Below, one piece after another: positions 51,581 to 62,621 of a stretch of 64,000 nucleotides of DNA. Source of the stretch: Gaeumannomyces sp. JS-464 (Eukaryota > Ascomycota > Sordariomycetes > Magnaporthales > Magnaporthaceae); assembly GCA_002197995.1 (NCBI GenBank), contig NGZR01000005.1, positions 5,146,001-5,210,000 of the forward strand, in the 5' to 3' direction. Below the pieces are notes generated by a model that was given only the letters and a program-made list of their open reading frames with translations, ran no database searches and had not been told where the DNA came from. The position numbers and the translations under genes are program-made. Position 1 is the first letter of the stretch; every line of letters begins with the position of its first letter.

Positions 51581-54071
51581 GATGGCATGGAGGAATCCGC
51601 AACCAAGGTTGGAAGGTGGTGGGTGGAGAAACAACACGCGAGCGATTTCATCTTGGAGAGATCGAGAGTGTGGGGAGCCTGGGCCAGGGATTCAGGGAGC
51701 TTCTTTGGATGGACTCTTGGCCTGCGATTCGCATTCCCTGGGAGTTAGATCACATCCTCGTCAGCTAGCAAGTTCTCGACAACGCCTAATTTGATCGCGA
51801 ATACCCGATTATCCCAGCAAAGGGAGAATGTTGAGGCCGCAAAACAACCGGCCATATCCGCCTCTACAGTGGGCTCTGCTGCCTGAGGCACGGAAACGAA
51901 TATGTCTCAGCTTTTAGCACTGTAACAGACAGCACAAGCCACGTTCCACCGGAGAGAGTCGGGTCGGCAAACTGCATCGCGTCATTATCAAATCGGGCGA
52001 TGCTTTTGGAGCACACCGATGCCATGTCGAAACGTGTTGATGCCAGAGCGGGCTCCGCCGGTTGACGCTCCCAAGGTAGCACGGCAGGACAGTTGGACTC
52101 ATACTCCTGGGCATGCTGGCGATGTCGTAGAGCCCGCGAAGAGCCGGTGAGACCCAGATCCGCCGGCACTGCCCAGCAGCCTGCCAGGTCTTCTCGGTGA
52201 GCAGTATGGGTCTCTCGGACGGTGACTTCTCCGGGTCGGGAGAGGCATTCATGCCCTACATGGTCCGTGAATGACGGGAGGACGACCTTGGATTTGCCCC
52301 TTTCATCAGATCAAGGCAGTGTAGAGGGTCTACTATGTATACTGCGCTGCACTGCGCATGCAGCACGACGTGGGACCTGGGCCTGCGCTGCACATGCCCG
52401 CAGCGGGTGCTGGCGGGCAAAATGGTGGCCAAAACCAAAAGCCACCAGACAGACTGCAAAGACTGGAGAGAGAGCATGACAGCTTCGACTGCATCGACGC
52501 CGGCAACAAACAACCGAATCCGTGTTTGCCCACCACTTCCGTCCACTTGGCCGGACACGATTTCCCCCGGCATTGGACTCTGGCAACCCACCATTCCTGC
52601 TCGTAATCGACTGGCATTTTCAGGCGGGCAGGTCGCAAGCGAGGGCCGCGGCCTCTCCCGAGACCAATTGCTTCACGTGAAGCAGCACGGATCAAATCCA
52701 CCCGCCCCCACAGCCCCACTGGAGCTCCAACCACACCTGCAGCTCGGGGCTCCCAAGCCCCCCCGTCAATCTTGCGCATCTCCAGGGGGTCCGGTCGGGG
52801 CCTCCACAGCTGATGGCAGGCCGGAACAGGACGAGAGCTGCGTTTGCAAGGAGGAGCTGGGCGGGTGGGTAATTTCGATTGCCTGGTGGCCATGGCAACC
52901 GCGCGATCGTCCGGCCTTGGTCGTAAAGCTCGGACCGCTTGCCGACGGGCGCTGGGCAACCGCAGGGCCCAGATTGCAATCAAAGAGGACCACGCCAGCT
53001 GATGTTTGATTTTTCGGAGCGAGTGCCAGGTTGAGCCTTTGGCGTCTCAAGATTGGCCATGTCTGGATGTCCAATGAGGCCGTTCCACGACTGGCCGCCC
53101 CGAAAAGGTTGCTGCTGCTGCAGCACGCAGCTGCAAGTCCATTGGGAAGTGCCAAAAGAGAAGGCGCACGGCGAGGGGGAGGAGGCAGGAAGGAGGTTGG
53201 GGGCACGACGCCGCCTGCCACCGCCTGCCACATCCGCGACCATCCATGTCTTGATACCCAATTGACTTTCGTATGTGCGCAGGGAAGAGCTGTGACGGAC
53301 GCCTCCTGTGGTCTTCCAGTGCTCCAGCCTCCTCAAAATCAAGGCAGATCGGCGATGTTGTGCCGCCGCGCAATATGCATTATGCACCAGGATTTTGCTT
53401 GTTTGCCCGGCCATCCGGCCCAGCTCTGGATGCTGCTCTGTCGGCCCAGTCCCCCCCACCTCGTCGTTTTTTCCCCTTCGGCCGGTGGCGGCGGCCTCTG
53501 CAGAGATTGAGGCCCTCTTTCAGCTCTCCTCCAAGCAAAACACAGATGGCGCACACGCCGGCTAGGAAACTAAATTCGCAAAGCCGAGCGGGCCCCCTCT
53601 TGACCAGTTCCGTCGGCCCTCCCTGGCATGGCTGGCGTGCCATCATCTTGCCATGGCCAGGGTCTGCCAAGATCCAGGCCCTGCAGCCTCTGGGGGTGGG
53701 GGTGGGTGGTGGTGGGAACGGATGGTTGCTGGGTGGTGGCTGGGCGGTCGCGCGTCTCGCCGACAGGGGTGACCCGGCAGGCCATTGGCTGGACGGCGGA
53801 GGGGGCTGGGAGCCCAGCAAGCTAGCAGCTGGATCCGGCCATAAAAGCAGCAAATCAATAATAAACAGTAAACAACAGGGGCCCCTGCACCCAGTCGGAG
53901 GCTGCAGTAGAAAAGCCCGGCCGACTTAAGCCTTGGGGAGCGCCAAACTCTCTCCTCCATCCACTCAGATTCAGACACATACAAAAAGCCCAGGTAGAAC
54001 AGATCCAAAAGCCCCAGGAGAAGTCGCATTCCAACCGCGCTTCTTCCCAAACTTTTCTCTGTTCGACTTCT
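51581..54071. other. Spacer between divergent hydrolase and hex1 genes
   Basis: No supportable gene. It holds two promoters pointing away from each other. A TATA-like cataaaag at 53840-53847 followed by A-rich DNA is the best candidate for the hex1 core promoter. The stretch 52300-53800 has GC-rich ORFs on both strands without motifs. Confidence 0.5.
53840..53847 (+). promoter_or_regulatory. TATA-like element upstream of hex1
   Basis: cataaaag lies in a locally A-rich patch about 230 bp before the open frame feeding hex1. hex1 is usually strongly expressed, which would suit a TATA promoter. Assigned from position and match only. Confidence 0.35.
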
Positions 54072-55714
54072 CTTTGAAGGGCAAGAGTAGTCTTCTGTCT
54101 CGAAGGCTGCACTTGCACAGTCGGCAAACTGGATTACGAGGCGCGCGTGCCTGTTCCTCTGAGCATCTTTCCCTCCAGTACGTCCATCCTCACCCTGCCT
54201 GCCCTGCTCTGCTGTCACCTGGCTTGGTATGCCGGCGGTGTAGGGGTCCAGCCCTAGAGCAAGAGCCAGCGCTGACCATCCCTCTCCACACTTGCAGCCT
54301 ACAAGGAAGAAAACAAACCGGCGGTTACCGCCACAACCACAACTCACGAAGAGGTTGAGCTTAGGCTTCCTGAAGCCGGACGGGAAGGTCGCCACTCTTC
54401 GTCTGTCTCTGCCGTCGCCAGCCTCCCCCTCGGAGAGAGCAGGAATACCACGAGGAAGAGGTTCGCATTACTCGTGAAGAGGAGCATTACCACCGTCCCG
54501 GTACCCACCACCATCTCCTTGAGGACCGCAGGTACGTGCCCGAAATCCCTGTTTGGCTGGGGCGAGAACCCGGGACTGACTGTATTAAACACCTCCAGGC
54601 CCCAATCTTCCTACTCGGAGACCTTTGTCGACGTTGACCACCACCACGACCACCATCATCACCACCACCGCCCCGCGCGTTCGGAGCACCGTGCCGAGAC
54701 CGTAGTTTCTGCCATTGACACCATCGAGCGTGGTTACCGCGCCGTGCCCAGCCCAACTACAAGGAGTCGTCGGAGTTCACGATCGACCCTCCCCGCTCTC
54801 ACACCGGTCCCGTCTACAAGGAGACTATCGAGGTCGAGGAGTACGCCGTCACCCCTGTGAAGAAGCACAGCCACAAGCAACGCCCCGTGTATCGCGAGGA
54901 GATCGAAATTGAGGAGACCGAGTCTATTGCCCCTTCGCAAGTTTCTCGCAAATCCGACAAGATGGTTACTACGACGAGTCCGGTAAGTAAAGTCTTTTAG
55001 ACATCTCAACGACCCCCCAACACATCCTGACGATGGCTCCAAACTCAGGCCACCACCACTCCATCCGGGAGGATATCCACAAGGGCCTGCACAAGGCGGG
55101 CTACCGTTTGATCCACCCTCATGGGCATGAGCACCATGATCACGTTGTAGCCTCTGAGACCGCTGTTGTCCGCCGCAGCCCCAAGCCCAACAAGGCTGGT
55201 GGCAATGTTGTGACCATCCCTTGCCACCACATCCGCATGGGTGACATCCTCATTCTCCAGGGCAGGCCCTGCCAGGTCATCCGCATCTCGACCTCGCCCG
55301 CCACTGGCCAGCACCGCTACCTGGGTGTCGACCTGTTCACCAAGCAGCTGCACGAGGAGTCGTCCAACATCACCAACCCGGAGCCCAGCGTTGTCATTCA
55401 GTCTATGCGTGGCCCTGTCTTCCGCCAGTACCGTGTTCTGGACCTCCAGGACGGCCAGGTCACCTGCATGACTGAGAATGGCGATGTCCGTAAGTATTAT
55501 CGCAATCTCCTGCACATTTTGGTTCACTGTAAACCAGTAGCTGACTTGGCGTTCTCTAGGCCCTGGCATCCCCGTCATGGAGCAGTCCAACCTCTGGCAG
55601 CGCCTGACTGAGCACTTCGAGTCTGGCCGTGGCTCCGTCCGCGTCCTTGTTGCCAACGACGGCCCTCGCGAGCTCATCGTTGATGTCAAGGTCATGCATG
55701 GCTCGCGCCTGTAA
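54072..55714 (+). CDS. hex1: HEX-1, Woronin body major protein, with N-terminal extension
   Basis: HEX-1 self-assembles into the crystalline core of Woronin bodies, peroxisome-derived plugs that seal septal pores after hyphal damage. The core matches the eIF5A-like HEX-1 fold: VVTIPCHHIRMGDILILQGR, ATGQHRYLGVDLFTKQLHEE, FESGRGSVRVLVANDG. It ends in SRL, the peroxisomal targeting signal. Exons: open frame from about 54072 to 54177, then 54298-54531, 54599-54982, 55049-55489, 55560-55714, with in-phase junctions. The usual HEX-1 start MGYYDESG lies at 54962, but the open frame extends some 220-250 codons upstream with acidic repeats (EEEVRITREEE, ETIEVEEY, EEIEIEETE) and a His-rich run. I see no ATG in that extension, so its true start is unresolved. 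Frame breaks near 54300-54440, 54751 and 54965 each fit one missing base. Confidence 0.93.
54641..54672 (+). repeat. CAC/CAT repeat encoding a His-rich run
   Basis: Encodes a near-continuous histidine run (HHHDHHHHHH) within the HEX-1 N-terminal extension. The frame is open across it. Confidence 0.8.
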
Positions 55715-56362
55715 ACGTGGATGTAGAGAGTTTGTGTCGATATTGGTTGCAGATTGAGAAATCTTTAGGGTTTGGATATTGAGAATGTAGATCATCACTA
55801 GTTATTCTAATCAACATGGTCTCATAGCCTAGCTATTGTATCCTTCTATGGTTGTTGTTCGAATATCACGTGATCTAGTTCTTGTTCTGTAACCGAGACC
55901 GTTGATGCCTCTAGCTTGGTGGTAAGGGGTTTCTTCCTGTGCTGCATTGTTGGCATGCGCCTTTCGTGAACTTGGTCGCCTGTCAACAGTGCGCCTCTAC
56001 CCTTGATCTGTAGGTCCTGTCTTAGATGACACGGTCTAAATAATGTCTGTCCCATCTGTTAGCAAGCACAATCGTAGTCGTCGTCTAGTCAATTCTACAA
56101 CTGCGAGCTCCATGTCCTTGGAGCAGTGGCATTTTCTACCCTCAATTCTTCATTTCTTTTTGTCAGGCCGGATGACTCGTCCGCACAGCGCTGACGTAAC
56201 AGGGGCTCTCGGCACCCCGCCAGCCTGGCGTGGGGTTTGGGCAATTGTCTTGATCAAAATTGGAACAACATGTTCTTGCCGCGTTCCCCGTTCTGAGACT
56301 TGACGTTGCGTTGGTGCTCGCTACATCCAGAGCGAGCCAAATAACACATCGCTGCCTTTGCT
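55715..56362. other. Spacer between hex1 and rqc2
   Basis: Tandem plus-strand genes, so this holds the hex1 3' UTR (AT-richer, about 55715-55900) and the rqc2 promoter. No gene seen. Confidence 0.6.
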
Positions 56363-59300
56363 ATGAAGCAGAGACTCTCCAGCTTGGATGTGCGGGCGAT
56401 TGCCCATGAGCTCCAGCAGAGCCTGGTCACTCTGCGCCTCTCCAACATCTACGACCTCAAGCTCCAAGATCTTCCTCCTGCGCTTTGCGAAGCCCGACGT
56501 CAAGAAGCAGCTCATCATCGACTCGGGCTTCCGATGCCACCTGACAGACTTCTCGCGCCCGACCGCCCCGGCCCCGAGCCAGTTCGTCGCCCGCGTGCGC
56601 AAGTTCCTGAGGACCCGCCGCTGCACCGCCGTCTCGCAGGTCGGCACCGACCGCATCATCGAGCTGCAGTTCAGCGACGGCAGCCTGCGCCTGTTCTTCG
56701 AGTTCTTCGCCTCGGGCAACATAATCCTGACCGATGCCGACCTCAAGATCCTGGTGCTGCTGCGCAACGTCAAGGAGGGCGAAGGCCAGGAGCCCCAGCG
56801 TGTGGGGCTGACGTACTCCCTCGACAACCGCCTAAACTTTGGCGGCGTGCCCGCCTTCACCAAGGAGCGTCTTCGCGATGCTCTGGAGACGACGGTGAAG
56901 AAAGCTGCTGCCGCCACCGCCGCGGCACCCAAGAAAGGCAAGAAGGCTGGCGGTGACCTGAGGAGGGGCCTGGCCACGACGATTTCTGAGCTGCCCCCTA
57001 TACTCGTGGACCATGCCTTCAAAGAAAACAACTTTGATCCCAAAGCAAAACCCGCAGACATACTGGAGGACCAGGGTGTTTTTGACGCGTTGTTCAAAGC
57101 TCTCGAGCGGGCGCGGAGCATAATAGACGACATTACAAGCTCAGACACGGTCAAGGGTTACATAATAGCAAAGAACCCGGATCTGGCCGAGTCTAGAGCT
57201 GCTGCGGAAGGCGCGGTGGTTAAACCCTTTGCGCCAGAGTCGAGTAAAGGGCTGCTATACGAGGACTTCAGCCCTTTCCTGCCGGAGCAGTTTGCCGACG
57301 ATCCATCGAATGTCGTGCTCACGTTTGAGGGCTTCAACAAAACCGTCGACGAGTTCTTCTCATCCCTTGAGGGCCAGAAGCTCGAGTCGCGTTTGACGGA
57401 GCGGGAGGCCGCGGCGAAGCGCAAGCTCGACGCCACAAAGCGGGAGCATGAGAAGAGGATAGAGGGCCTCCAGGAATACCAGCTGCTAAATCTTCGCAAG
57501 GCCGCTGCCATCGAGGCCAACGTCGAAAGGGTGCAAGAGGCCATGGACGCCGTCATTGGTCTTCTCGAGCAGGGGATGGACTGGGTCGATGTTGGAAAGC
57601 TGGTCGAGCGGAGCAGAAGCGCCATAACCCCGTTGCCGAGATCATTAAGCTCCCCATGGACCTCGCCAATAACACCATCACGCTTGTGATCGCGGAACAG
57701 GATGATATCGACGAGGAAATGGACAATGGCTATGAGACCGAATCATTCGTTTCCGACGACGACGAAGCTGGTCCCGTCCAGACGGACAAGGCCAAGACCC
57801 TCGAGGTCGACATCAAGCTCAACCTCACCCCATGGAGCAACGCTGGCGAATACTACGACCAGAAACGCAGTGCCGCGGTTAAGCAGGAGAAGACGGTGCA
57901 GCAGTCCTCCATTGCGCTCAAGAGTGCTCAAGAGAAAATTGCCAAGGATCTCCTGAAGGGACTCAAGAAAGAGAAGCCTGTCATGCAACTTCTCCGACGC
58001 CAGATGTGGTTCGAGAAGTTTCACTGGTTCGTCTCGTCCGACGGCTACCTTGTCCTTGGCGGCCGCGATGCGCAGCAAAACGAGATTTTGTACCGGCGGT
58101 ATCTCAAGCGTGGCGACATCTACGTGCACGCCGACCTGCACGGTGCGCCGAGCGTCATCATCAAGAACAACCCGCGCACGCCTGACGCGCCTGTGCCTCC
58201 GTCCACTCTGTCACAGGCGGGCCAGCTCGCGGTTTGCGCGTCGAGCGCCTGGGATTCCAAGGCCGGCATGGGAGCGTACTGGGTGGGGGCGGACCAGGTG
58301 TCCAAGTCCGCCCCCACGGGCGAGTTCCTGCCGACGGGCAGTTTCATGGTGCGGGGCAGGAGGAACGAACTGCCGCCGGCGCCTTTGATCATTGGTTTTG
58401 GCGTCATGTTCCGCATAAGCGACGAAAGCAAGGCTAAACACACAAGACACCGGGTCTATGAGTCTGTGGAAGCCGAGGCCTCCACTGCCTCCAAGCCAGC
58501 GCCTGAAGCGGCGGAGGAAGAGGTGGAGGATGATATACGTCCCCAGGACGCGGTTGGGGAAGATGATGGAAGCGACTCCGAACCCGAAGACCAAGATGAC
58601 GGTGCAGATTCAGCCAGGGCGAATCCGCTGCAGTCAGGCGCCGGCAATGACGAAGATGTGGGCGGGGAGAGCGACGATGAAGGGACCGCGCCACCCGCTG
58701 AACATATTGCTGACTTGCAGGTCTCTTCCAAGCCTGAGACGAAGGGGGTGGATGCATCCGAGAGCCGGGCTGGGGATACCGATGACGAGGACGCCGCGGA
58801 GAAGGGGGATCAAAGCGAAGCCGAAGAGGCGGAATCTGTACTAAGCACGCCTGCGACATCAGTCGCCACATCCGCGCAGCCGAGAAAGGGTCCTTTAAAG
58901 CGAGGCCAGCGCGGCAAGGCCAAGAAGATCGCAACTAAATACAAGTACCAGGACGACGAGGACAGGGCGGCTGCTGAGGCGCTTCTCGGTGCCGCAGCGG
59001 GCAGGCTCAAGCGCGAGGCTGAGGCCAAAGCCAAGGCAGAGGAGGAGGCCGCGCTTGCGGCCGCTCGTGAGCGCCGGAAGGAACAACTGAAGCGGCAGCA
59101 GCAGGCGACGGCAGCGCACGAGGAGGCGCGGCGGCGGCAAATGGAGGAGGTGGGTGGCGACGGCGAGGACGGCGACGTGGATGGTGACAATGGCGGCGGA
59201 GGAGGGCCAACGGAACTCTCGGCGCTCGACTCGCTGGTGGGGACGCCGCTGGCGGGCGACGAGATCCTCGAGGCGGTACCCGTCTGCGCGCCGTACGCGG

Positions 59301-59608
59301 CCATGGCCCGAGTCAAGTACAAGGCCAAGATGCAGCCCGGGATGCAGAAGAAGGGTAAGGCAATCAAGGAGATTACCGAGAGCTGGAAGGCGGCGTCGGG
59401 GAAGAAGGGCGTCATGGACGACAACGCGCGCGACCCCGAGCGCATGTGGCCGCGCGAGGTTGAGCTCATCAAGACCATCAAGCCCGAAGAGGCCAACAAC
59501 TGTGTGCCGGTGGGCAAGGTTAAGGTTATGATGTCGGGAGGCGCGGGCGGCGGGAAAGGGGGTGGTAGTGGTGGGGGGAAGGGTGGAAAGGGCAACAAGA
59601 AGAGGTAA
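56363..59608 (+). CDS. rqc2: Rqc2/Tae2/NEMF, ribosome quality control complex subunit 2
   Basis: Single-exon gene, about 1081 residues after repair. Rqc2 binds the 60S subunit carrying a stalled peptidyl-tRNA, recruits Ltn1, and directs CAT-tailing (C-terminal Ala/Thr addition). NFACT-N occupies residues 1 to about 340 (MKQRLSSLDVRAIAHELQQ, FLLRFAKPDVKKQLIIDSG). Asp9 and the Asp-Arg pair in VGTDRIIELQF (about residues 96-97) match residues needed for CAT-tailing in the yeast protein. A coiled coil follows (REHEKRIEGLQEYQLLNL). NFACT-R lies at about 58000-58420 with WFEKFHWFVSSDGYLVLGGR and GDIYVHADLHGAPS. Then come an acidic stretch, a charged coiled coil and NFACT-C (VPVCAPYAAMARVKYKAK). The tail is Gly/Lys-rich. 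Breaks: an extra A near 56453 and a missing G near 57611, which cancel. Confidence 0.95.
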
Positions 59609-59866
59609 AGGGTCTGTAGCCCAGGTTCTTTGCATATAGCCGTCTCTACAGGAGCGATGACTTGAGCGGTCAGTGAATAGCTAGATATGAAGGTATATTT
59701 GGAACGGTGTGTCCGCGCATCCACTTGATATGTTGGTTTCCAAGTTGGTTTATATATCGTTTTACGGGCTGATAACAAACTTGCTGTGGACACCAAGATG
59801 ACCGATGAGCCTACTCGGAGAGTTCAGCGGAGAAAGAAGAAAAGTACATAAGTCACTGTAATTCGT

Positions 59867-60749
59867 TCACTCGCCATGACGTTCAAACACTCTATCTGGG
59901 CCCCCGGCCTCACGGGGCGGCGCTGGCGTCACCGGCGTCACCGCCATGGTGGGCGTCGTGGGCGACGGCACCGCCGGGACCCGGGGTAGCTGCAGCCTCG
60001 GAGGCGGCGCGTGTGGACTCCGCGGCGTGGGCGGCGCCGGCGAGACGCGTGGCATCGCTTCTACCAGCGCCCCGCCGCGGCGCAGCGCCCTGAACGCATC
60101 TCGCGGCGGCCACGCCGGCTCCGCCCGCCCGGGCAGCCCGCCGTCCCTCCGCACCACCAACGGCAGCAGCAGCAGCGGCTTCGGGGTTTGTGGTGGTGGT
60201 GGTGGTGGTTGGCCCCTTGCCGCACCACAGCGCCGTGGCGCGCACGAGCGGCTCGACGACGCAGCCGCTGGGGTCGCGCACGCCGACGCTCCGCCAGCGC
60301 CGCGTCGAGCGACTCGGTCCCGGCCCAGCGGCCTGCGCGCACCGATGCCGGCAGCGCGGCGGCGGCGGCGGCGGTCAGGATCTGCGACGATTTCACCTCG
60401 CGCGGGTGCCGCAGCGGCGCCAACAGGCCGGCCTCGGTCTTGTGCGACCAGTAGGCCTCGACCATGGCGCCCTTGTCGACGGCCAGCGGCGCGTAAAAGC
60501 CGGCGCGCCAGGGGTGCCGGCCGACGGCGTACTCGACCCTGGCGGCGGGGGCGCAGCAGGCGGCCGGGGGAGCGGGCCTCTTGAACAGGCGCGCCATGGG
60601 GCTGCGCGGCGGCGGCGGCGTCGGGGTGCTGGCGCCGCTCGAGTCCCGCTCCCAGATGGCCCGCGGGCACGACGTGCGGTCCTCGGTGATGTGGCGCAAA
60701 CCATGTGTGATCCGCTTTGGCAGCCCGAGCCGCAGGAGACGTGATGCAT
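59867..60749 (-). CDS. Hypothetical protein, low confidence
   Basis: I do not recognise this gene. The minus strand has a plausible chain of reading-frame segments: RLLRLGLPKRITHGLRHI and TEDRTSCPRAIWERDSS, then GRHPWRAGFYAPLAVDKG and MVEAYWSHKTEAGLLAPL, then VGVRDPSGCVVEPLVRATAL, then a Pro-rich end stopping at 59867. The segments lie in three frames, so at least two indels are needed (one near 60270). The GC content is very high, and every frame on both strands is open, which weakens the case. Supporting it are a TATA-like gtatataagt (60980-60971, minus) about 220 nt upstream and residue composition unlike low-complexity noise in the middle segment. The ATG is uncertain; the one at 60749 (MHHVSCGSG) is in a different frame from the first good segment. 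It could be partly non-coding. Confidence 0.35.
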
Positions 60750-60970
60750 CGTCGATGTTGCTCTTGGTGGCTTTTTCTCAGTCCTATCCGAATGCCGCCC
60801 TCTACATTGAATCTCTCCTCTCTAGCGATGTGAGCTCGATATATCAAGATGTATGAATATATGCTCGCCTTGGGTACGATGAGGGAGCGGCTAGAGGGAC
60901 GGCTTTGGTCGACTGTGGTGGCTACCTATCGGCGGGGACCGTCACGGTTATGGTATGAAAAGGGGGGGTT

Positions 60971-60980
60971 ACTTATATAC
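60971..60980 (-). promoter_or_regulatory. TATA-like box
   Basis: Minus-strand gtatataagt, in a local AT-rich patch, about 220 nt upstream of the hypothetical minus-strand gene. It is a good match to the TATA consensus; function inferred from position. Confidence 0.4.
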
Positions 60981-61946
60981 GGGTTGACATGAAACCCCAA
61001 GACGGACTGGCGAGGAGGACTGCTGCAGCGTTGCGCTGGTGGAGGACTGCCGGTGTGTTGCGGCGGGCAGCTTGTCTTCAAGACCTTGATGATGCGCCGG
61101 CAGGGCATGAGCTGAGGCCGTGGACGGCAAATTACAACAGTTGTTTAGTTCGAGTAACAAAGGGAATGCTTTACATTGTCGCTCTACCATCTATACGGGT
61201 TCTTCTTCAAGTCTTTTGAAGAATCTTTTATTGCATGATAGTCGCGCCGTGTGCCTTGTCCGTCCCATTTGCTTTTCGGCCCTGCTCTCGTTCGATGCCG
61301 GCAGCAGTCCTCCATGATGGCGGTATCTGTTGACTCTCGAGCAGGCTTCGCTGATACGAGGAACAAGCCCCTGAATTACGTAAATATTGGGCTCTCGTGG
61401 CCTCAACCAACTTCCTTTGCAATTGGTTTTTCCGCTCTGCGAACAGGCCGGGTATCTGATTTAGTTTGAGGCAAAATGGTCCAGATGATGCAATGAGATG
61501 AGATGACTAGGAAGAAATCTACATTTACCGACGGCCCTCATCCGCGCGCAGCCGTTGAGGTCCTGGCCACTGTAGGGCTGGCTGTGTGGCGAGGGAGTCA
61601 CGCACTACTCTCTGGATGCGACATGTCCAGGGTACCGAAGGGTGGACTGCTGGTTCCCCGCCATATAGAAAGCCAGAATAGTATTAGCTGGGGCTCTTGT
61701 CACCACCCCTTTATCTCTTGTTGAGCCGACTGTGTCTTTGTTCATCACTGAGCCGAGGTCGCAAAATTCCACTAAAAGCGGGATGGCGAAATAGGGAGAC
61801 GGCTTTCGTCTGGTCAAGGGGTGACGTCCGATGGACTGGCCTCTGCGCTTCCCTTCTCCTATCCCGCTGCCTCCGAGGGCGTAGCCTCTCTCTGAAGAGC
61901 TTTCGTCGTGAAGAGTACATCTTGCTTATATCATGCCCTTCTTCTC
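60981..61946. other. Spacer between two minus-strand genes
   Basis: No gene seen. It should contain the 3' UTR of the small CxxC gene (right part) and the promoter of the hypothetical gene (left part). Short ORFs here show no family features. Confidence 0.55.
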
Positions 61947-62621
61947 CTAGCCGACGTGCCCAGGTTCGGGAGCGCAGCCGTCGCAGTACTGCTGGGTGCC
62001 AATATGGCTGTGGGCGTGCACCACCAGTTGCTGGCAGTTGTCTAAGATTTTCTACTCTTGCTTTGTTAGAGCAGCCCCAGCAGCGGCTCCAGCAACAACC
62101 CACATACCTGTGCCGAGGAAACAAGGCAGTTCCAGCAGTAATCTTCGTAGCTCTGGCCTGGTCGAGCTCCGTCGAAGACTTCAATTGCCTTGTTGGCGTG
62201 ATAGAAGACATAGTAGGCATCACGATCGGTGAGGATTCCTAGCAAACCATTGTCAGCGGGGGGTTGGGGCGTGACCTTCAAACGCTTTGAGACGGGAGGA
62301 AGGGGGATACTTACGTGGGTAAGCTATGTCTGCTAATTTGAAGTAGCAATACCCTCTGATGTCGGTAGCCAAGTCAGGCTGCTTCAGCAGCCGCTCGAGG
62401 ATGGATCTGCCCTGGCGGTTCATCGAGGAAGAGATTAGACATGAGAAGGAAAGATGGGAACCAGGACAGTGAATAGATTGGGGAGTAGGGGGACTTACAT
62501 GGTTATACGATCTCTTTCGTTTCATTAAGCCAGCAGCGCGGAAGGCCTCGGTCCTGAGGTAGTCCTCACGATTGCGGATGCGTCGTAGCCTCCCTTTCGA
62601 GGGAGCTTTTCCCATGACCAT
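61947..62621 (-). CDS. Small uncharacterised protein with two CxxC motifs
   Basis: Four exons on the minus strand, 62621-62499, 62411-62315, 62238-62108 and 62051-61947, join in phase to 151 residues with a TAG stop. All donors are strong (gtaagt twice, gtatgt), introns are 56-87 nt, and no frame break is needed, so I take it as a real gene although I do not recognise it. The N-terminus is basic (SKGRLRRIRNREDYLR, LMKRKRSYNH), which could act as a nuclear or nucleic-acid-binding signal. The centre has IRGYCYFKLADIAYPR and TDRDAYYVFYHANKAIEVFD. The C-terminal part has YCWNCL and QYCDGCAPE, two Cys-x2-Cys pairs 37 residues apart with several His between (VVHAHSHIG), which suggests a zinc site. 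A second ATG lies two codons in (62615). It has no obvious functional link to neighbours. Confidence 0.65.

Noticed and set aside
1965..57612. Programmed ribosomal frameshifting as cause of the broken frames
   Set aside because: No slippery heptamer common to the sites, both directions occur, and many unrelated genes are hit; sequencing error is simpler.
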